From: Albidovulum litorale
Lineage (GTDB): Bacteria; Pseudomonadota; Alphaproteobacteria; Rhodobacterales; Rhodobacteraceae
NCBI RefSeq assembly: GCF_025751495.1
Contig: NZ_JAOWKZ010000002.1
Location: forward strand, 124,001 to 188,000
DNA: 64,000 nt
Direction of reading: 5' to 3'
Shown: one piece after another, positions 1-9,603 of the stretch
Numbering within the stretch: the stretch's first letter is position 1
Layout: each line of letters starts with the position of its first letter
Position numbers and translations under genes: made by a program
The notes under the pieces: generated by a model
What the model was told of the DNA's origin: nothing
Database searches by the model: none
Seen by the model: only the letters and a program-made list of their open reading frames with translations

Positions 1-1
1 C

Positions 2-1843
2 GATGGCTTCAAGAACGAAGTTCTGGTGATCTGCACGGTTCTTTCCCACGACCTCGTCAACGATCCCGACATCGTCGCGATGATCGCGGCCTCGGCGGCG
101 CTGACCATCTCGGGCGTGCCCTTCATGGGCCCGATCGGCGCTGCGCGCGTCGGCTTCTCGAACGGCGAATATGTGCTGAACCCCGAAGTCAGCGACATGG
201 ACCAGTTGCGCATGAACCCCGAGCAACGGCTCGACCTCGTCGTCGCGGGCACCAAGGACGCGGTGATGATGGTGGAATCGGAGGCCTATGAGCTTTCCGA
301 GGCCGAGATGCTGGGCGCCGTGAAGTTCGGCCATGAGGCGATGCAGCCGGTGATCGACCTGATCATCGCCTTCGCCGAGGCTTCGGCCAAGGAACCCTTC
401 GACTTCACTCCGCCGGACTATTCCGAGCTTTACGGCAAGGTGAAATCGGCGGGAGAGACGCAGATGCGCGCGGCCTTCGCGATCCTCGACAAGCAGGAGC
501 GCACCAACGCCATCGCCGCCGCCCGCGACGCCGTTAAGGCGACGCTCACGGAAGAGGAACTGGACGACGCCAATCTCGGCTCGGCCTTCAAGAAGCTGGA
601 ATCGTCGATCCTGCGCGGCGATGTCGTTGCCAACGGCAAGCGCATCGACGGCCGCGACACCAAGACGGTTCGCCCGATCGTGTCGGAAGTCGGCATCCTG
701 CCGCGCACGCATGGTTCGGCGCTCTTCACCCGCGGCGAGACCCAGGGCCTCGTGATCACCACGCTCGGCACCGGCGAGGATGAGCAGATCATCGACGCGC
801 TGCACGGCAATTTCCGCTCGAACTTCCTTCTGCACTACAACTTCCCGCCCTATTCGGTCGGCGAGGTTGGCCGTTTCGGTCCTCCGGGCCGTCGTGAGAT
901 CGGCCACGGGAAACTCGCGTGGCGCGCGCTTCAGGCGGTTCTGCCGGCGCCGACCGACTTCCCCTACACGATCCGCGTCGTGTCGGAGATCACGGAATCG
1001 AACGGCTCGTCGTCCATGGCCACGGTCTGCGGCTCGTCGCTGTCGATGATGGATGCGGGCGTACCCCTGAAGGCGCCGGTCGCCGGTGTCGCCATGGGCC
1101 TGATCCTGGAAGATGACGGCAAATACGCGGTCCTGACCGACATTCTTGGCGACGAGGATCACCTCGGCGACATGGACTTCAAGGTCGCGGGTACGGAAAA
1201 CGGCATCACCTCGCTCCAGATGGACATCAAGGTAGCGGGCATCACGCCCGCGATCATGGAACAGGCGCTGGCGCAGGCGAAAGACGGTCGGATGCACATC
1301 CTCGGCGAGATGGCCAAGGCGCTGACCGAAGGCCGGAGCGAGTTCTCCGCCCATGCCCCGCGCATCGAGACGATGACCGTGCCCACCGACAAGATCCGCG
1401 AAGTGATCGGCTCGGGCGGTAAGGTCATCCGCGAGATCGTCGAAGTGTCGGGCGCCAAGGTCGATATCAACGACGACGGCGTGATCAAGATCGCGTCGGC
1501 CAATGCCGAGTCGATCAAGAAGGCCTACGACATGATCTACTCGATCGTGGCCGAGCCGGAAGAGGGCAAGATCTATACCGGCAAGGTCGTGAAGCTGGTC
1601 GATTTCGGCGCTTTCGTGAACTTCTTCGGCAAGCGCGACGGTCTGGTCCATGTGTCCCAGATCGCAAACAAGCGCCTGCAGCACCCGAACGAGGTGCTGA
1701 AAGAAGGTCAGGAAGTGAAGGTCAAGCTTCTCGGATTCGACGACCGCGGCAAGGTGCGCCTTGGCATGAAGATGGTCGATCAGGAAACCGGCGAAGAAAT
1801 CGCGCCGGAGAAAAAGGAAAAGGCCGACGCGGATCAGGAGTGA
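2..1843 (+). CDS. pnp: Polyribonucleotide nucleotidyltransferase (PNPase), 5' end outside the window
   Basis: This is the C-terminal 613 residues of polynucleotide phosphorylase, the phosphorolytic 3'-5' exoribonuclease of the RNA degradosome. The reading frame is open from the first complete codon of the window (position 2), so the true start lies upstream. The visible part contains the end of the first RNase PH-like domain, the alpha-helical linker, the second RNase PH-like domain ([21 protein letters not shown]-type region and the [17 protein letters not shown] active-site loop), then a KH domain ([12 protein letters not shown]) and an S1 domain ([15 protein letters not shown]). The acidic C-terminal tail is normal for alphaproteobacteria. 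Upstream is usually rpsO, which is not visible here. Identification is secure. Confidence 0.98.
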   Translation, partial: DGFKNEVLVICTVLSHDLVNDPDIVAMIAASAALTISGVPFMGPIGAARVGFSNGEYVLNPEVSDMDQLRMNPEQRLDLVVAGTKDAVMMVESEAYELSEAEMLGAVKFGHEAMQPVIDLIIAFAEASAKEPFDFTPPDYSELYGKVKSAGETQMRAAFAILDKQERTNAIAAARDAVKATLTEEELDDANLGSAFKKLESSILRGDVVANGKRIDGRDTKTVRPIVSEVGILPRTHGSALFTRGETQGLVITTLGTGEDEQIIDALHGNFRSNFLLHYNFPPYSVGEVGRFGPPGRREIGHGKLAWRALQAVLPAPTDFPYTIRVVSEITESNGSSSMATVCGSSLSMMDAGVPLKAPVAGVAMGLILEDDGKYAVLTDILGDEDHLGDMDFKVAGTENGITSLQMDIKVAGITPAIMEQALAQAKDGRMHILGEMAKALTEGRSEFSAHAPRIETMTVPTDKIREVIGSGGKVIREIVEVSGAKVDINDDGVIKIASANAESIKKAYDMIYSIVAEPEEGKIYTGKVVKLVDFGAFVNFFGKRDGLVHVSQIANKRLQHPNEVLKEGQEVKVKLLGFDDRGKVRLGMKMVDQETGEEIAPEKKEKADADQE

Positions 1844-1863
1844 TCCCGTCCGAAAAAAATTGA

Positions 1864-1886
1864 GGGCCCGGAAACACTCCGGGCCC
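1864..1886. terminator. Hairpin after pnp
   Basis: A perfect 8-bp inverted repeat, GGGCCCGG - AAACACT - CCGGGCCC, begins 21 bases after the pnp stop. No T-run follows it on the plus strand, but the run of seven A just before it would give a U-tract for transcripts on the minus strand. It may terminate in both directions, or act on the plus strand as a 3' end-stabilising hairpin. Confidence 0.6.
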
Positions 1887-1968
1887 CTGCATTCGCGATG
1901 TGAGCACCCGTTCCATACCGAACTGAATTGCACTTCTTTGCGACGCACAGAACTTTAGGAATCGCGCC

Positions 1969-2697
1969 ATGAAGGCCTTCAGACGCCGCGCTTATCTTTT
2001 CTTCCGCAAACTTCTGGGCCGAAATACGGAGGTGTTTGCACCCCACGGCGTCAATGTGCGCATTCCCGACGGAATTGACCCTGTTTTCAGCTACAAGCTG
2101 GCCCGGGGCCGCCCGTATGAGCAAAGCGAGGCCGACATGGTCCGGCGCTTTCTGGCCACAGACACCAATGTCATCGAACTCGGCGGCTGCATGGGAATTG
2201 TGTCGGCACTGATCCGCAGTGTGATCGGTCCAAAGGCGGTTCATATCGTGGTGGAGGCGGACCCGAAACTGCGTCCGATCTGCGAAGCCAATGCGAAGCA
2301 GGGAGCGGATGCTGGGAAAACCTGTATGGTTGGGGCAGCCATAGATTATTCCGGCGCGAATACTGTCATGTTTGCACCCGGCGAAAACGCCCACAATGGC
2401 CGCGTCGGTGCAGCGGCAGGTGGCATTGAGGTGCCGACTGCGCGGCTTTCCGATCTTGTAAAGGACCTGCCCGAAGGTCCGTTCGCACTGGTCTGCGACA
2501 TAGAGGGCGCTGAACTGGCACTCATCGACTCGGAGCACGATCTCCTGTCACGTATGTCCTTGATTATCCTCGAAACCCATCCGCATGCGTATCCGAACGG
2601 AGATAAGGACCTCGATCGGATGTTCGCGTCGATCCGATCTTCGGGTATGGAAGTGGTGTCGAAAGAGCAAGACGTAGTGTGTTTCCGGCGCGTGTAA
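1969..2697 (+). CDS. FkbM family SAM-dependent methyltransferase
   Basis: The 242-residue product has the FkbM methyltransferase pattern: a glycine-rich SAM-binding strand-loop (VIELGGCMGIVSALI, about residues 64-78), an acidic residue ending the second strand (VVEADPKL), and the DIEGAE motif near residue 175. FkbM-family enzymes usually O-methylate sugars or secondary metabolites, but the substrate cannot be read from the sequence. The N-terminus is basic (MKAFRRRAYLFFRKLLGR), and could associate with membrane. The gene stands alone between pnp and the convergent argF. Class assignment is good; the substrate is unknown. Confidence 0.8.
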   Translation: MKAFRRRAYLFFRKLLGRNTEVFAPHGVNVRIPDGIDPVFSYKLARGRPYEQSEADMVRRFLATDTNVIELGGCMGIVSALIRSVIGPKAVHIVVEADPKLRPICEANAKQGADAGKTCMVGAAIDYSGANTVMFAPGENAHNGRVGAAAGGIEVPTARLSDLVKDLPEGPFALVCDIEGAELALIDSEHDLLSRMSLIILETHPHAYPNGDKDLDRMFASIRSSGMEVVSKEQDVVCFRRV

Positions 2698-2818
2698 AAA
2701 CAGGCGCGCTTTAACGCCGTATACAACGATGTGCGGTGCCGGAACTCACTGTCGCGACCTGTCCACCGGTTGCAATGCCGGTTCCGTGCATTCTGATCAT
2801 TGCCCGCAGGTTCGGGAT

Positions 2819-2836
2819 AGGGTGTCACGCCACCCT
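2819..2836 (-). terminator. Possible terminator hairpin of the argDF operon
   Basis: The 6-bp inverted repeat AGGGTG - TCACGC - CACCCT lies 17 bases downstream of the argF stop on the minus strand. No U-tract follows, so it is only a weak candidate. The rest of the 155-base gap to the FkbM gene shows nothing recognisable. Confidence 0.35.
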
Positions 2837-2852
2837 CGGCTGCACCGCCGTT

Positions 2853-3779
2853 TCAAACGCCGAGACAGTAGCGCAGGATCGCCTTTTGCGCATGAAGCCG
2901 GTTTTCGCTTTCGTCGAAGATCACCGAATGCGGGCCATCCATGACCTCGTTGGTGGCTTCTTCGTTCCGGTGCGCGGGCAGGCAGTGCATGAAGAGCGAA
3001 TCCGGTTTCGCCTGTCCCATCATGTCGGCATTGACCTGATAGGGGCGCAGCTGGTTGTGCCGCCGTTCGCGCGCGCTTTCGGGGTCGTGCATCGAGACCC
3101 AGGTATCGGTGACGATGGCGTCGGCACCCTTCGCGGCTTCCAGCGGGTCGCGCACGATCTCCACCTTCGAACCGCGCTCGCGGGCGAAGGCCACGGCGCG
3201 GGGATCGGGGTCGAGCGTTTCGGGGCCGGTGAAGGTCAGGTCGAAGCCGAACTGGCCAGCCGCATGCAGCCAGCTTGAGCAGACATTGTTGCCGTCGCCC
3301 GACCAGACGAACTTGCGCCCGGCGATGGGGCCGCGATGTTCCTCATAGGTCACGATATCGGCCATGATCTGGCAGGGATGACTGGCATCCGTCAGCCCGT
3401 TGATCACCGGCACGGTCGCATGTTCGGCCATCTCCAGAAGCGTCGCCTCCTCAAAGGTGCGCAGCATGATCAGGTCGACGAAGCGTGAGAGGACGCGGGC
3501 AGTGTCGGCGATACTCTCGCCATGGCCGAGCTGCATTTCCTTGCCCGACAGCACCATCGTCTCTGCCCCCATCTGGCGGGCGCCGACATCGAAGGAAACG
3601 CGGGTCCGGGTCGAGGGCTTTTCGAAGATGAGCGCGATGAGCCGCCCGGAAAGCGGGGTTTCATCGTCGCGCATCCCCTTGGGGCGGTTGTTGCGGGCAT
3701 CCTTCATCGCGCGGGCCTGGTCGATCATCGCCCGGAGGTCGGATTGCGTGGTCTTGTGGATATCGAGGAAATGGTTCAT
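2853..3779 (-). CDS. argF: Ornithine carbamoyltransferase
   Basis: The 308-residue protein catalyses carbamoyl phosphate + L-ornithine to citrulline in arginine biosynthesis, in the cytoplasm. The carbamoyl phosphate-binding STRTR motif is at residues 56-60, HPCQ at 134-137 and the ornithine-loop HCLP at 265-268. All hallmark residues are intact and the length is normal for an anabolic enzyme. It lies downstream of argD on the same strand with a 62-base spacer carrying a GC-rich hairpin, so the two are probably co-transcribed as argDF, an arrangement common in alphaproteobacteria. Confidence 0.97.
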   Translation of the reverse strand: MNHFLDIHKTTQSDLRAMIDQARAMKDARNNRPKGMRDDETPLSGRLIALIFEKPSTRTRVSFDVGARQMGAETMVLSGKEMQLGHGESIADTARVLSRFVDLIMLRTFEEATLLEMAEHATVPVINGLTDASHPCQIMADIVTYEEHRGPIAGRKFVWSGDGNNVCSSWLHAAGQFGFDLTFTGPETLDPDPRAVAFARERGSKVEIVRDPLEAAKGADAIVTDTWVSMHDPESARERRHNQLRPYQVNADMMGQAKPDSLFMHCLPAHRNEEATNEVMDGPHSVIFDESENRLHAQKAILRYCLGV

Positions 3780-3803
3780 CGGCGTCGTCCTTTATACCGG
3801 GCA

Positions 3804-3824
3804 CCGGGGGCTTCCTGCCCCCGG
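3804..3824. repeat. GC-rich hairpin between argD and argF (REP-like)
   Basis: The perfect inverted repeat CCGGGGGC - TTCCT - GCCCCCGG is followed on the plus strand by ACCCCCGGGAGGTATTTT. From memory, very similar hairpin-plus-tail elements recur between Rhodobacteraceae genes, so this is probably a dispersed REP-like element. Its position inside the argDF spacer suggests a role in mRNA stability or attenuation, which is inference. Confidence 0.55.
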
Positions 3825-3841
3825 ACCCCCGGGAGGTATTT

Positions 3842-5026
3842 TCAAACAGAAGAAGGTGCGGTTTCGAGTGCGGTCGCAGCGGCATCGAGGCGGCTGACGG
3901 CCTCGGCGATCTCTTCATCAGTGATGGTGAGCGGCGGCAGCAGGCGGAGCGCATTGTCGGCGGCCGGCACCGTCAGGATATGCTGGGCATAGCCCGCCTT
4001 GACGATATCGGCAGGTGCCGCCTTGCATTTAAGTCCGAGCATGAGGCCTTGGCCCCGGACGCCTTCGAAGATGTCGGGATGGGCTGAAACCAGCCCTTCG
4101 AGCTTCTGTCGCAGGAGGCCCGCCTTACGGTTGACCTCGGCGAGGAAAGCGGGGTCGGTGACGATCTCCATCACTTTCGCGCCCACGGCACAGGCCAGGG
4201 GGTTGCCGCCATAGGTGGACCCATGGGTGCCTGCGATCATGCCGGAGGCGGCGTTCTCGGTGGCCAGCACCGCGCCCAGCGGGAAGCCGCCGCCGATGCC
4301 CTTGGCGACCATCATGATATCGGGCGTGACGCCCGCCCATTCATGCGCGAAGAGCCGACCGGTGCGGGCGACACCGCATTGCACCTCGTCAAAGATCAGA
4401 AGCGCGCCGGTCTGATCGCAAAGCGCGCGCAGGAATTTCAGATCGGCGTCGGCCATCGGCCGGATGCCGCCCTCGCCCTGAATGGGCTCTACCATCACCG
4501 CGCAGGTCTTGTCGCTGATCGCCGCCTTCAGGGCGTCCATGTCGCCCCAGGGGAGTTGCCGGAAGCCGGGCATCAGGGGCCCGTAGCCCTTGACCATTTT
4601 CTCCGATCCGGCCGCCGCGATCGCGCCGGTCGAGCGGCCGTGGAACGCGCCTTCGAAGGCAAGGATCTCTTCGCGCGGCGCCCCCTTCTCATACCAGTAT
4701 TTCCGCGCCATCTTGATCGCAAGCTCCGCCGCCTCGGTCCCGGAATTGGTGAAGAAGGCGGTATCTGCGAAGGTATTCTCGACCAGAAGGTCGGCGAGCC
4801 TCTGCTGTTCGGGGATCTGGTAGAGGTTCGAGACGTGCCAGAGCTTGCCCGCCTGTTCGGTGAGCGCCGCCACCAGATCGGGATTGGCATGGCCGAGCGC
4901 ATTGACCGCGATCCCGGCGCCGAGGTCGAGATATCGCGACCCGTCGGCCTCGATCAGCCATGAGCCTTCGCCCTTCACGAAAGAAAGGGGAGCGCGGTTA
5001 TAGGTGGGCAGGATCGACGGGATCAT
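3842..5026 (-). CDS. argD: Acetylornithine aminotransferase
   Basis: The 394-residue class III PLP-dependent aminotransferase interconverts N-acetylglutamate 5-semialdehyde and N2-acetylornithine in arginine biosynthesis. The PLP lysine is K242 in VAKGIGGGFPLGA. The cofactor-contacting DEVQCG is at residues 213-218 and the phosphate-binding NSGTEA at 94-99. Length and motifs match ArgD. Some family members also act on succinyldiaminopimelate. The co-oriented argF downstream supports the arginine assignment. A 260-base gap holding the divergent promoters separates it from the nitrilase gene. Confidence 0.95.
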   Translation of the reverse strand: MIPSILPTYNRAPLSFVKGEGSWLIEADGSRYLDLGAGIAVNALGHANPDLVAALTEQAGKLWHVSNLYQIPEQQRLADLLVENTFADTAFFTNSGTEAAELAIKMARKYWYEKGAPREEILAFEGAFHGRSTGAIAAAGSEKMVKGYGPLMPGFRQLPWGDMDALKAAISDKTCAVMVEPIQGEGGIRPMADADLKFLRALCDQTGALLIFDEVQCGVARTGRLFAHEWAGVTPDIMMVAKGIGGGFPLGAVLATENAASGMIAGTHGSTYGGNPLACAVGAKVMEIVTDPAFLAEVNRKAGLLRQKLEGLVSAHPDIFEGVRGQGLMLGLKCKAAPADIVKAGYAQHILTVPAADNALRLLPPLTITDEEIAEAVSRLDAAATALETAPSSV

Positions 5027-5286
5027 GGGTGAACTCCGTAAGGGAAGGCCAATGGGTGCCTCAGGGCGCGGGCCAAGTCAACGATATGGGGGATGTGGCG
5101 GGGCCACGGGAAGACGGACGTCAGGCGCGGATGCGGCGGCGTCGGGGACGGGCGAAAGGGCGGGTCCGGTGCGTCATGACGTGGCCAATAGCCGCGAATC
5201 CGGCCGATGTCCATTGCAACTTGGCCACGGGGGGCCAATCGGCGCGGTTTATGTTACGGTCCGGACAACAAGGGGAGGGGAAGTTC

Positions 5287-6240
5287 ATGAAAGTCAGTCT
5301 GGTACAGGAACCGCCGGTCTATCTCGATCTGGAGCGCTCGATGGAGCGCGCCGTCGCTTTGATGGCGCAGGCAGCCAGTGAGGGATGCGAGATGATCGTC
5401 TTTCCCGAGGTCTGGTTCCCCGGCTACCCGACCTTTGTCTGGCGGCTCCTGCCGGGGCGCGGCATGGGTGTGACGGACGAGCTGTTCCGCCTGTCGCAGG
5501 CAAACTCGGTCGACCTGTCGCGCGACGGCCTGCGCCCGATCCGTGAGGCCGCGCGCGAACACGGCATGGTGGCGGTGGTCGGCCATCAGGAGATCGACGG
5601 GCGCTTTAGCGGCAGCACGCTTTTCAACAGCTGTGCCATCATCGACGCCGATGGCGAGATCCTCAACAACCACCGCAAGCTGATGCCAACCAATCCCGAG
5701 CGCATGGTCTGGGGCACCGGCGACGGCCAGGGGTTGCGCGTGGTCGAAACTGCGGTTGGACGGGTCGGCACGCTGATCTGCTGGGAGAACTACATGCCGC
5801 TCGCGCGGTTCGCGCTCTATGCCCAGAACATCGACATCTACGTCGCGCCGACATGGGACAGCGGGCCGACCTGGCTTGCCACCATGCAGCACATCGCGCG
5901 GGAAGGCGGTGTCTGGGTGCTGGGCTGCGCCACCGCACTTGAGGCGTCCGATATCCCCGACACCCTGCCCCACCGGGATGCGGTCTTTCCCGATCCGAAG
6001 GAATGGATCAATCCGGGGGACGCCGTGGTCTACCAGCCGTTCGGTGGCGTCGCAGCGGGCCCGATGCATGCCGAGAAGGGGCTTTTGTCGGTTGACATCG
6101 ACGTCGCGGCTGCAAAGGCGTCGCGAAGGAAATTTGACGTCGCCGGCCACTATGCCCGCCCTGACATCTTCAACCTGTCGGTCAACCGCGCGCCGCAACC
6201 GCCTGCGACCTTCAGCCCGGACGAGACAGCACGGGCTTGA
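5287..6240 (+). CDS. Nitrilase (carbon-nitrogen hydrolase superfamily, aliphatic/aromatic nitrilase branch)
   Basis: The 317-residue protein has the full Glu-Lys-Cys triad of the nitrilase superfamily: E41 in FPEVWFPGYP, K131 in NHRKLMP, and C165 in LICWENYMPLAR. The CWEN-YMPLARFALY context is typical of true nitrilases (branch 1), which hydrolyse nitriles to carboxylic acids and ammonia, rather than of amidases. The start at 5287 is chosen because the superfamily fold begins there (MKVSLVQ) and an AGGGGAGGGG ribosome site precedes it. The reading frame stays open upstream to 4960 without homology. It is a single gene between argD (divergent) and gcrA. The substrate cannot be deduced. Confidence 0.88.
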   Translation: MKVSLVQEPPVYLDLERSMERAVALMAQAASEGCEMIVFPEVWFPGYPTFVWRLLPGRGMGVTDELFRLSQANSVDLSRDGLRPIREAAREHGMVAVVGHQEIDGRFSGSTLFNSCAIIDADGEILNNHRKLMPTNPERMVWGTGDGQGLRVVETAVGRVGTLICWENYMPLARFALYAQNIDIYVAPTWDSGPTWLATMQHIAREGGVWVLGCATALEASDIPDTLPHRDAVFPDPKEWINPGDAVVYQPFGGVAAGPMHAEKGLLSVDIDVAAAKASRRKFDVAGHYARPDIFNLSVNRAPQPPATFSPDETARA

Positions 6241-6353
6241 TTCTCGCGCCCCTCGCTTGTATCTCGGCACGTCCCGACTAAAATGGGACGAGTGCCATTC
6301 ACGACCCGCCCGGCCACTGCCGCCAATGGGGGTCACCAAGCCGAGGATCGAAT

Positions 6354-6938
6354 ATGTCCTGGACCGACGAACGCGTCGAGACCCTGAAGAAGATGTGGAC
6401 CGAGGGCCAGTCGGCCAGCCAGATCGCCAAGGAACTGGGCGGCGTGACCCGCAATGCGGTGATCGGCAAGGTGCACCGCCTCGGCCTGTCGAACCGTGCA
6501 GGTGGAGCGCCGGAACCGGCAAAGGCCAAGGCGGCAGACCCGGCGCCCAAGGCCGAACCGCGCGCAGCGGCCCCGAAGCCAGCGCCTGCCAAGGCCGAGG
6601 CAAAACCCGCGCCGCGTCCCGAACCGGCCCAGACCGCCCCGTCGTCCACGCCCGCGCGCAAGCCGATCATCCCGGCCGGTCAGCCGCTGCCGCCGCAACC
6701 CTCGGCCGGCGAGATCAGCCCCGAGGCGCTGGCCTCTGTCCGCGAGGTAGAGAAGAAGGCGCGCAAAATTTCCCTCATGGAACTCACCGAGCGGACCTGC
6801 AAATGGCCGATCGGCGACCCGGCGACCGAGGATTTTTGGTTCTGCGGCCTCGCCTCGCAGCCCGGCAAACCCTATTGCGAGGCCCATGTCGGCGTCGCCT
6901 TTCAGCCGATGAGCGCCCGTCGCGACCGCCGGCGGTGA
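6354..6938 (+). CDS. gcrA: GcrA cell cycle regulator
   Basis: GcrA is an alphaproteobacterial transcription factor that works with sigma-70 RNA polymerase at promoters carrying methylated GANTC sites, driving S-phase genes. The 194-residue product has the diagnostic N-terminal helix-turn-helix (MSWTDERVETLKKMW... GVTRNAVIGKVHRLGL, residues 1-45). A long Ala/Pro/Lys linker covers about residues 50-125, and the C-terminal RNA polymerase-binding region contains RTCKWPIGDP...FWFCG...YCEAH. It starts at the conserved MSW. The 113-base gap upstream has no other gene. Confidence 0.96.
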   Translation: MSWTDERVETLKKMWTEGQSASQIAKELGGVTRNAVIGKVHRLGLSNRAGGAPEPAKAKAADPAPKAEPRAAAPKPAPAKAEAKPAPRPEPAQTAPSSTPARKPIIPAGQPLPPQPSAGEISPEALASVREVEKKARKISLMELTERTCKWPIGDPATEDFWFCGLASQPGKPYCEAHVGVAFQPMSARRDRRR

Positions 6939-7018
6939 ACCTGTCGGGAGGCGGCAGGATGCCGCTTCCCTTCCTGCCCGTCCGCGCATAGCCTCGCCTC
7001 CGCGAAGAGGAGGCCCCC

Positions 7019-7948
7019 ATGCAGCCGATCATCGAGGTCCGCGACCTTTCCAAGACCTATGCCAGCGGCACGGTCGCGCTGACGGATGTCACGCTCGACA
7101 TCCATCAGGGTGAGATCCTTGCCCTTCTGGGGCCGAACGGCGCGGGCAAGACCACCTTCATCTCGATCACCTGCGGGCTGGTGACGCCCACGGGCGGGAC
7201 CGTCCGGGTCGGCGGCCATGACGTGGTGCGCGATTACAGGGCGGCGCGGTCGCTGATCGGGCTCGTGCCGCAGGAAATCTCCGTCGAGATGTTCGAGACG
7301 GTGATCAACACCGTCCGCTTCAGCCGCGGCCTTTACGGCAAGGCGCCGGATGATGCCTATCTGGAAGGCGTGCTGAAATCGCTGGCGCTTTATGACAAGC
7401 GGGACGCCAAACTGATGGAACTGTCGGGCGGCATGAAGCGGCGGGTGCTGATCGCCAAGGCCCTGTCGCACGGGCCGAAGGTTCTGTTCCTCGATGAACC
7501 GACCGCCGGTGTCGATGTGAACCTGCGCCGCGAGATGTGGGGCGTCGTCCGGCGTCTGCGCGAGGAAGGCGTGACGGTGATCCTGACCACCCATTATCTG
7601 GAAGAGGCCGAGGAGATGGCCGACCGGGTCGGAGTCATTGACAGGGGGCGGCTGATGCTCGTGCGGGATAAGGCCGAACTGATGCATGAGTTTGGCCGCA
7701 AGCGACTGACGGTTGAGCTGACCGAGGCGATGGCGGCCCTGCCCGCTGATTTGGCGGGCGACGGGGTGACGTTGTCGGCGGACGGGATGCATGTGAGCTA
7801 TGACTACGACGCCCGCGCCGACCGGTCGGGCATTGCCCGGCTTCTGGCGGGGTTCGCCGCCGAGGGGATCGCGGTGCGTGACCTCTCGACCGAGCAATCC
7901 TCGCTTGAGGATGTGTTCCTGCGGCTGGTGGAGGAGGAACGGGCATGA
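7019..7948 (+). CDS. ABC exporter ATP-binding protein (YadG-like)
   Basis: The 309-residue nucleotide-binding subunit carries Walker [10 protein letters not shown] (residues 38-46), the LSGGM signature (135-139), Walker B LFLDEP (156-161) and the switch histidine in [14 protein letters not shown]. The long ATPase domain followed by a C-terminal extension of about 90 residues, together with the partner gene, resembles E. coli YadG (308 residues). It overlaps the permease gene by 4 bases (ATGA), so the two are translationally coupled. The exported substrate is unknown. Confidence 0.9.
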   Translation: MQPIIEVRDLSKTYASGTVALTDVTLDIHQGEILALLGPNGAGKTTFISITCGLVTPTGGTVRVGGHDVVRDYRAARSLIGLVPQEISVEMFETVINTVRFSRGLYGKAPDDAYLEGVLKSLALYDKRDAKLMELSGGMKRRVLIAKALSHGPKVLFLDEPTAGVDVNLRREMWGVVRRLREEGVTVILTTHYLEEAEEMADRVGVIDRGRLMLVRDKAELMHEFGRKRLTVELTEAMAALPADLAGDGVTLSADGMHVSYDYDARADRSGIARLLAGFAAEGIAVRDLSTEQSSLEDVFLRLVEEERA

Positions 7949-8706
7949 ACTGGCAGGCGATACGCACGATCTTCAACCATGAAATGGCGCGGTTCTGGCG
8001 GACGCCTTGGGAATCGCTCGCGTCGCCGGTCGTTTCGACAGTGCTTTACTTCGTCGTCTTTGGCGCGGCGATTGGGGGGCGCATCCAGTCGGTCGAGGGG
8101 ATCAGCTACGGCGCCTTCATCGTGCCGGGGCTGATCATGCTGACGGTGTTGCAGCAGTCGATCTCCAATGCCTCGTCCGGCATCTTCTTTCCGAAGTTTA
8201 TCGGGACCATGTACGAAATTCTTGCCGCGCCGGTATCCTTCTTCGAGATCGTGCTGGGCTATGTCGGGGCCGCCGCACTGAAATCGACGATTATCGCTGC
8301 GGTCATCTATCTGACGGCCCTCTTCTTCGTCGACCTGCCTATGCTGCATCCGTTCTGGGCTCTCGGTTTCCTGATCCTGACCGCCTTCAGCTTCTCGCTC
8401 TTCGGGTTCCTTATTGGCATCTGGGCGAAGGACTGGCAGCAATTGCAATTCATCCCGCTGATGGTGATCACGCCTTTGGTGTTCCTTGGCGGCGCGTTCT
8501 ATTCAGCCTCGATGCTGCCGCCCTTCTGGGAAGGCGTCGCGAAACTGAACCCGGTCCTCTACCTCGTCTCGGGCTTCCGCTGGTCGTTCTTCGGGCAGGC
8601 CGACGTGCCGGTCGCCGCGTCGCTCATCGCGGTGGCGATTTTCCTTTGCCTCGGGCTTGGTGCGGTGTGGTTCATCTTCCGCACCGGCTGGCGGTTGCGC
8701 AGCTAG
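7945..8706 (+). CDS. ABC-2 type transporter permease (YadH-like)
   Basis: The 253-residue integral membrane protein has about six hydrophobic segments and the ABC-2 permease conserved region near its C-terminus ([18 protein letters not shown]...[12 protein letters not shown]). It is the membrane partner of the preceding ATPase, with a 4-base overlap. Length and pairing match E. coli YadH (256 residues). The gene ends 15 bases before the convergent RDD gene. Confidence 0.9.
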   Translation: MNWQAIRTIFNHEMARFWRTPWESLASPVVSTVLYFVVFGAAIGGRIQSVEGISYGAFIVPGLIMLTVLQQSISNASSGIFFPKFIGTMYEILAAPVSFFEIVLGYVGAAALKSTIIAAVIYLTALFFVDLPMLHPFWALGFLILTAFSFSLFGFLIGIWAKDWQQLQFIPLMVITPLVFLGGAFYSASMLPPFWEGVAKLNPVLYLVSGFRWSFFGQADVPVAASLIAVAIFLCLGLGAVWFIFRTGWRLRS

Positions 8707-8721
8707 GCAGGCTGACGCGAA

Positions 8722-9603
8722 TTACCGGGAGGGCTTTGCGGCCCCCGCTGCCTTGGCCTTTTCGTGGAACTTGTCTTCGCGCGCATCCCCGAAGAGTTGT
8801 CGGCTTTCCAGATACTGACGTTGCTGACGGTAGAAATCCGACAGGAATTCCCAATCATCGTGGTTTGCCACCGTCTCGTCGAACCCGATCTTGCGGCGGA
8901 TCGTGCGCGCGACTTCCGCCACACGGGACCTTGCCTCGGCCGTTCTAGGCTTCTCGCGCAGGATCTCTTCCAGAACCTGCAACTCGAACCGGCCGTAAAT
9001 TTCCAATTGCGCGGTATCGAGGATAAATCCCGTCTCATTCACGCGGGTCTGGACCGCAAGATCGGGCATCAGAACGGAACGCGGTTGATCCACAACCAGC
9101 GTGCCCGCGATCATGTCGCCAAGCCGCTGTCGGCGCTTGTTGAACACCGGCACCGCGAGGACCAGCATGACCCAGGCGAACATCGCAAGCCCGACCCAGC
9201 CGTCTTCGATCGTTCCGGACATCAGCGTGGTCAGGGGCATGAACACCTCGACCTCTTTCATCAGGTTGCGGGCGACGATCTGATGCGGTGTGAGCCGCCC
9301 GCCATCACCGCTTATGACCCGTATCCCGACGATCCTTTTGCCCAAGGTCCGCCCGTTCCAGACGAGTTCCGAGAAGATGTAATAGGGAATCCGGATGAAG
9401 AAGATGACCAGCAGGAACAGGGTGGCGATGATGGACCAGTCAAAGACGCCGACCCAGATGAGCGCGAAGAAAAGCGCCAGCAACCCGCCGAAGGTGATCA
9501 CGATATCCAGCAATTGCGCACCGAAGCGCGCGCCGCCGGATGAAATAAGGAAGGTGATCGGCACACCTTCCGGCGGCAGGATATCGGCGGTCCTGTCTTT
9601 CAT
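8722..9603 (-). CDS. RDD family membrane protein
   Basis: The 293-residue protein opens with a cytoplasmic stretch, then has an RDD domain: two hydrophobic helices around residues 35-85 and a third after the conserved NGRTLGKRIVGIRV motif (about 103-116). The C-terminal 110 residues are soluble and charged. RDD proteins are of poorly defined function; some are exchangers. It is the last gene of a seven-gene overlapping minus-strand operon built around a MoxR ATPase and overlaps the SpoIIM-like gene by 4 bases. Confidence 0.88.
   Translation of the reverse strand: MKDRTADILPPEGVPITFLISSGGARFGAQLLDIVITFGGLLALFFALIWVGVFDWSIIATLFLLVIFFIRIPYYIFSELVWNGRTLGKRIVGIRVISGDGGRLTPHQIVARNLMKEVEVFMPLTTLMSGTIEDGWVGLAMFAWVMLVLAVPVFNKRRQRLGDMIAGTLVVDQPRSVLMPDLAVQTRVNETGFILDTAQLEIYGRFELQVLEEILREKPRTAEARSRVAEVARTIRRKIGFDETVANHDDWEFLSDFYRQQRQYLESRQLFGDAREDKFHEKAKAAGAAKPSR

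Noticed and set aside
5254-6603. 449-codon minus-strand frame over the nitrilase and gcrA genes
   Set aside because: It is a shadow of two strongly supported genes on the other strand.
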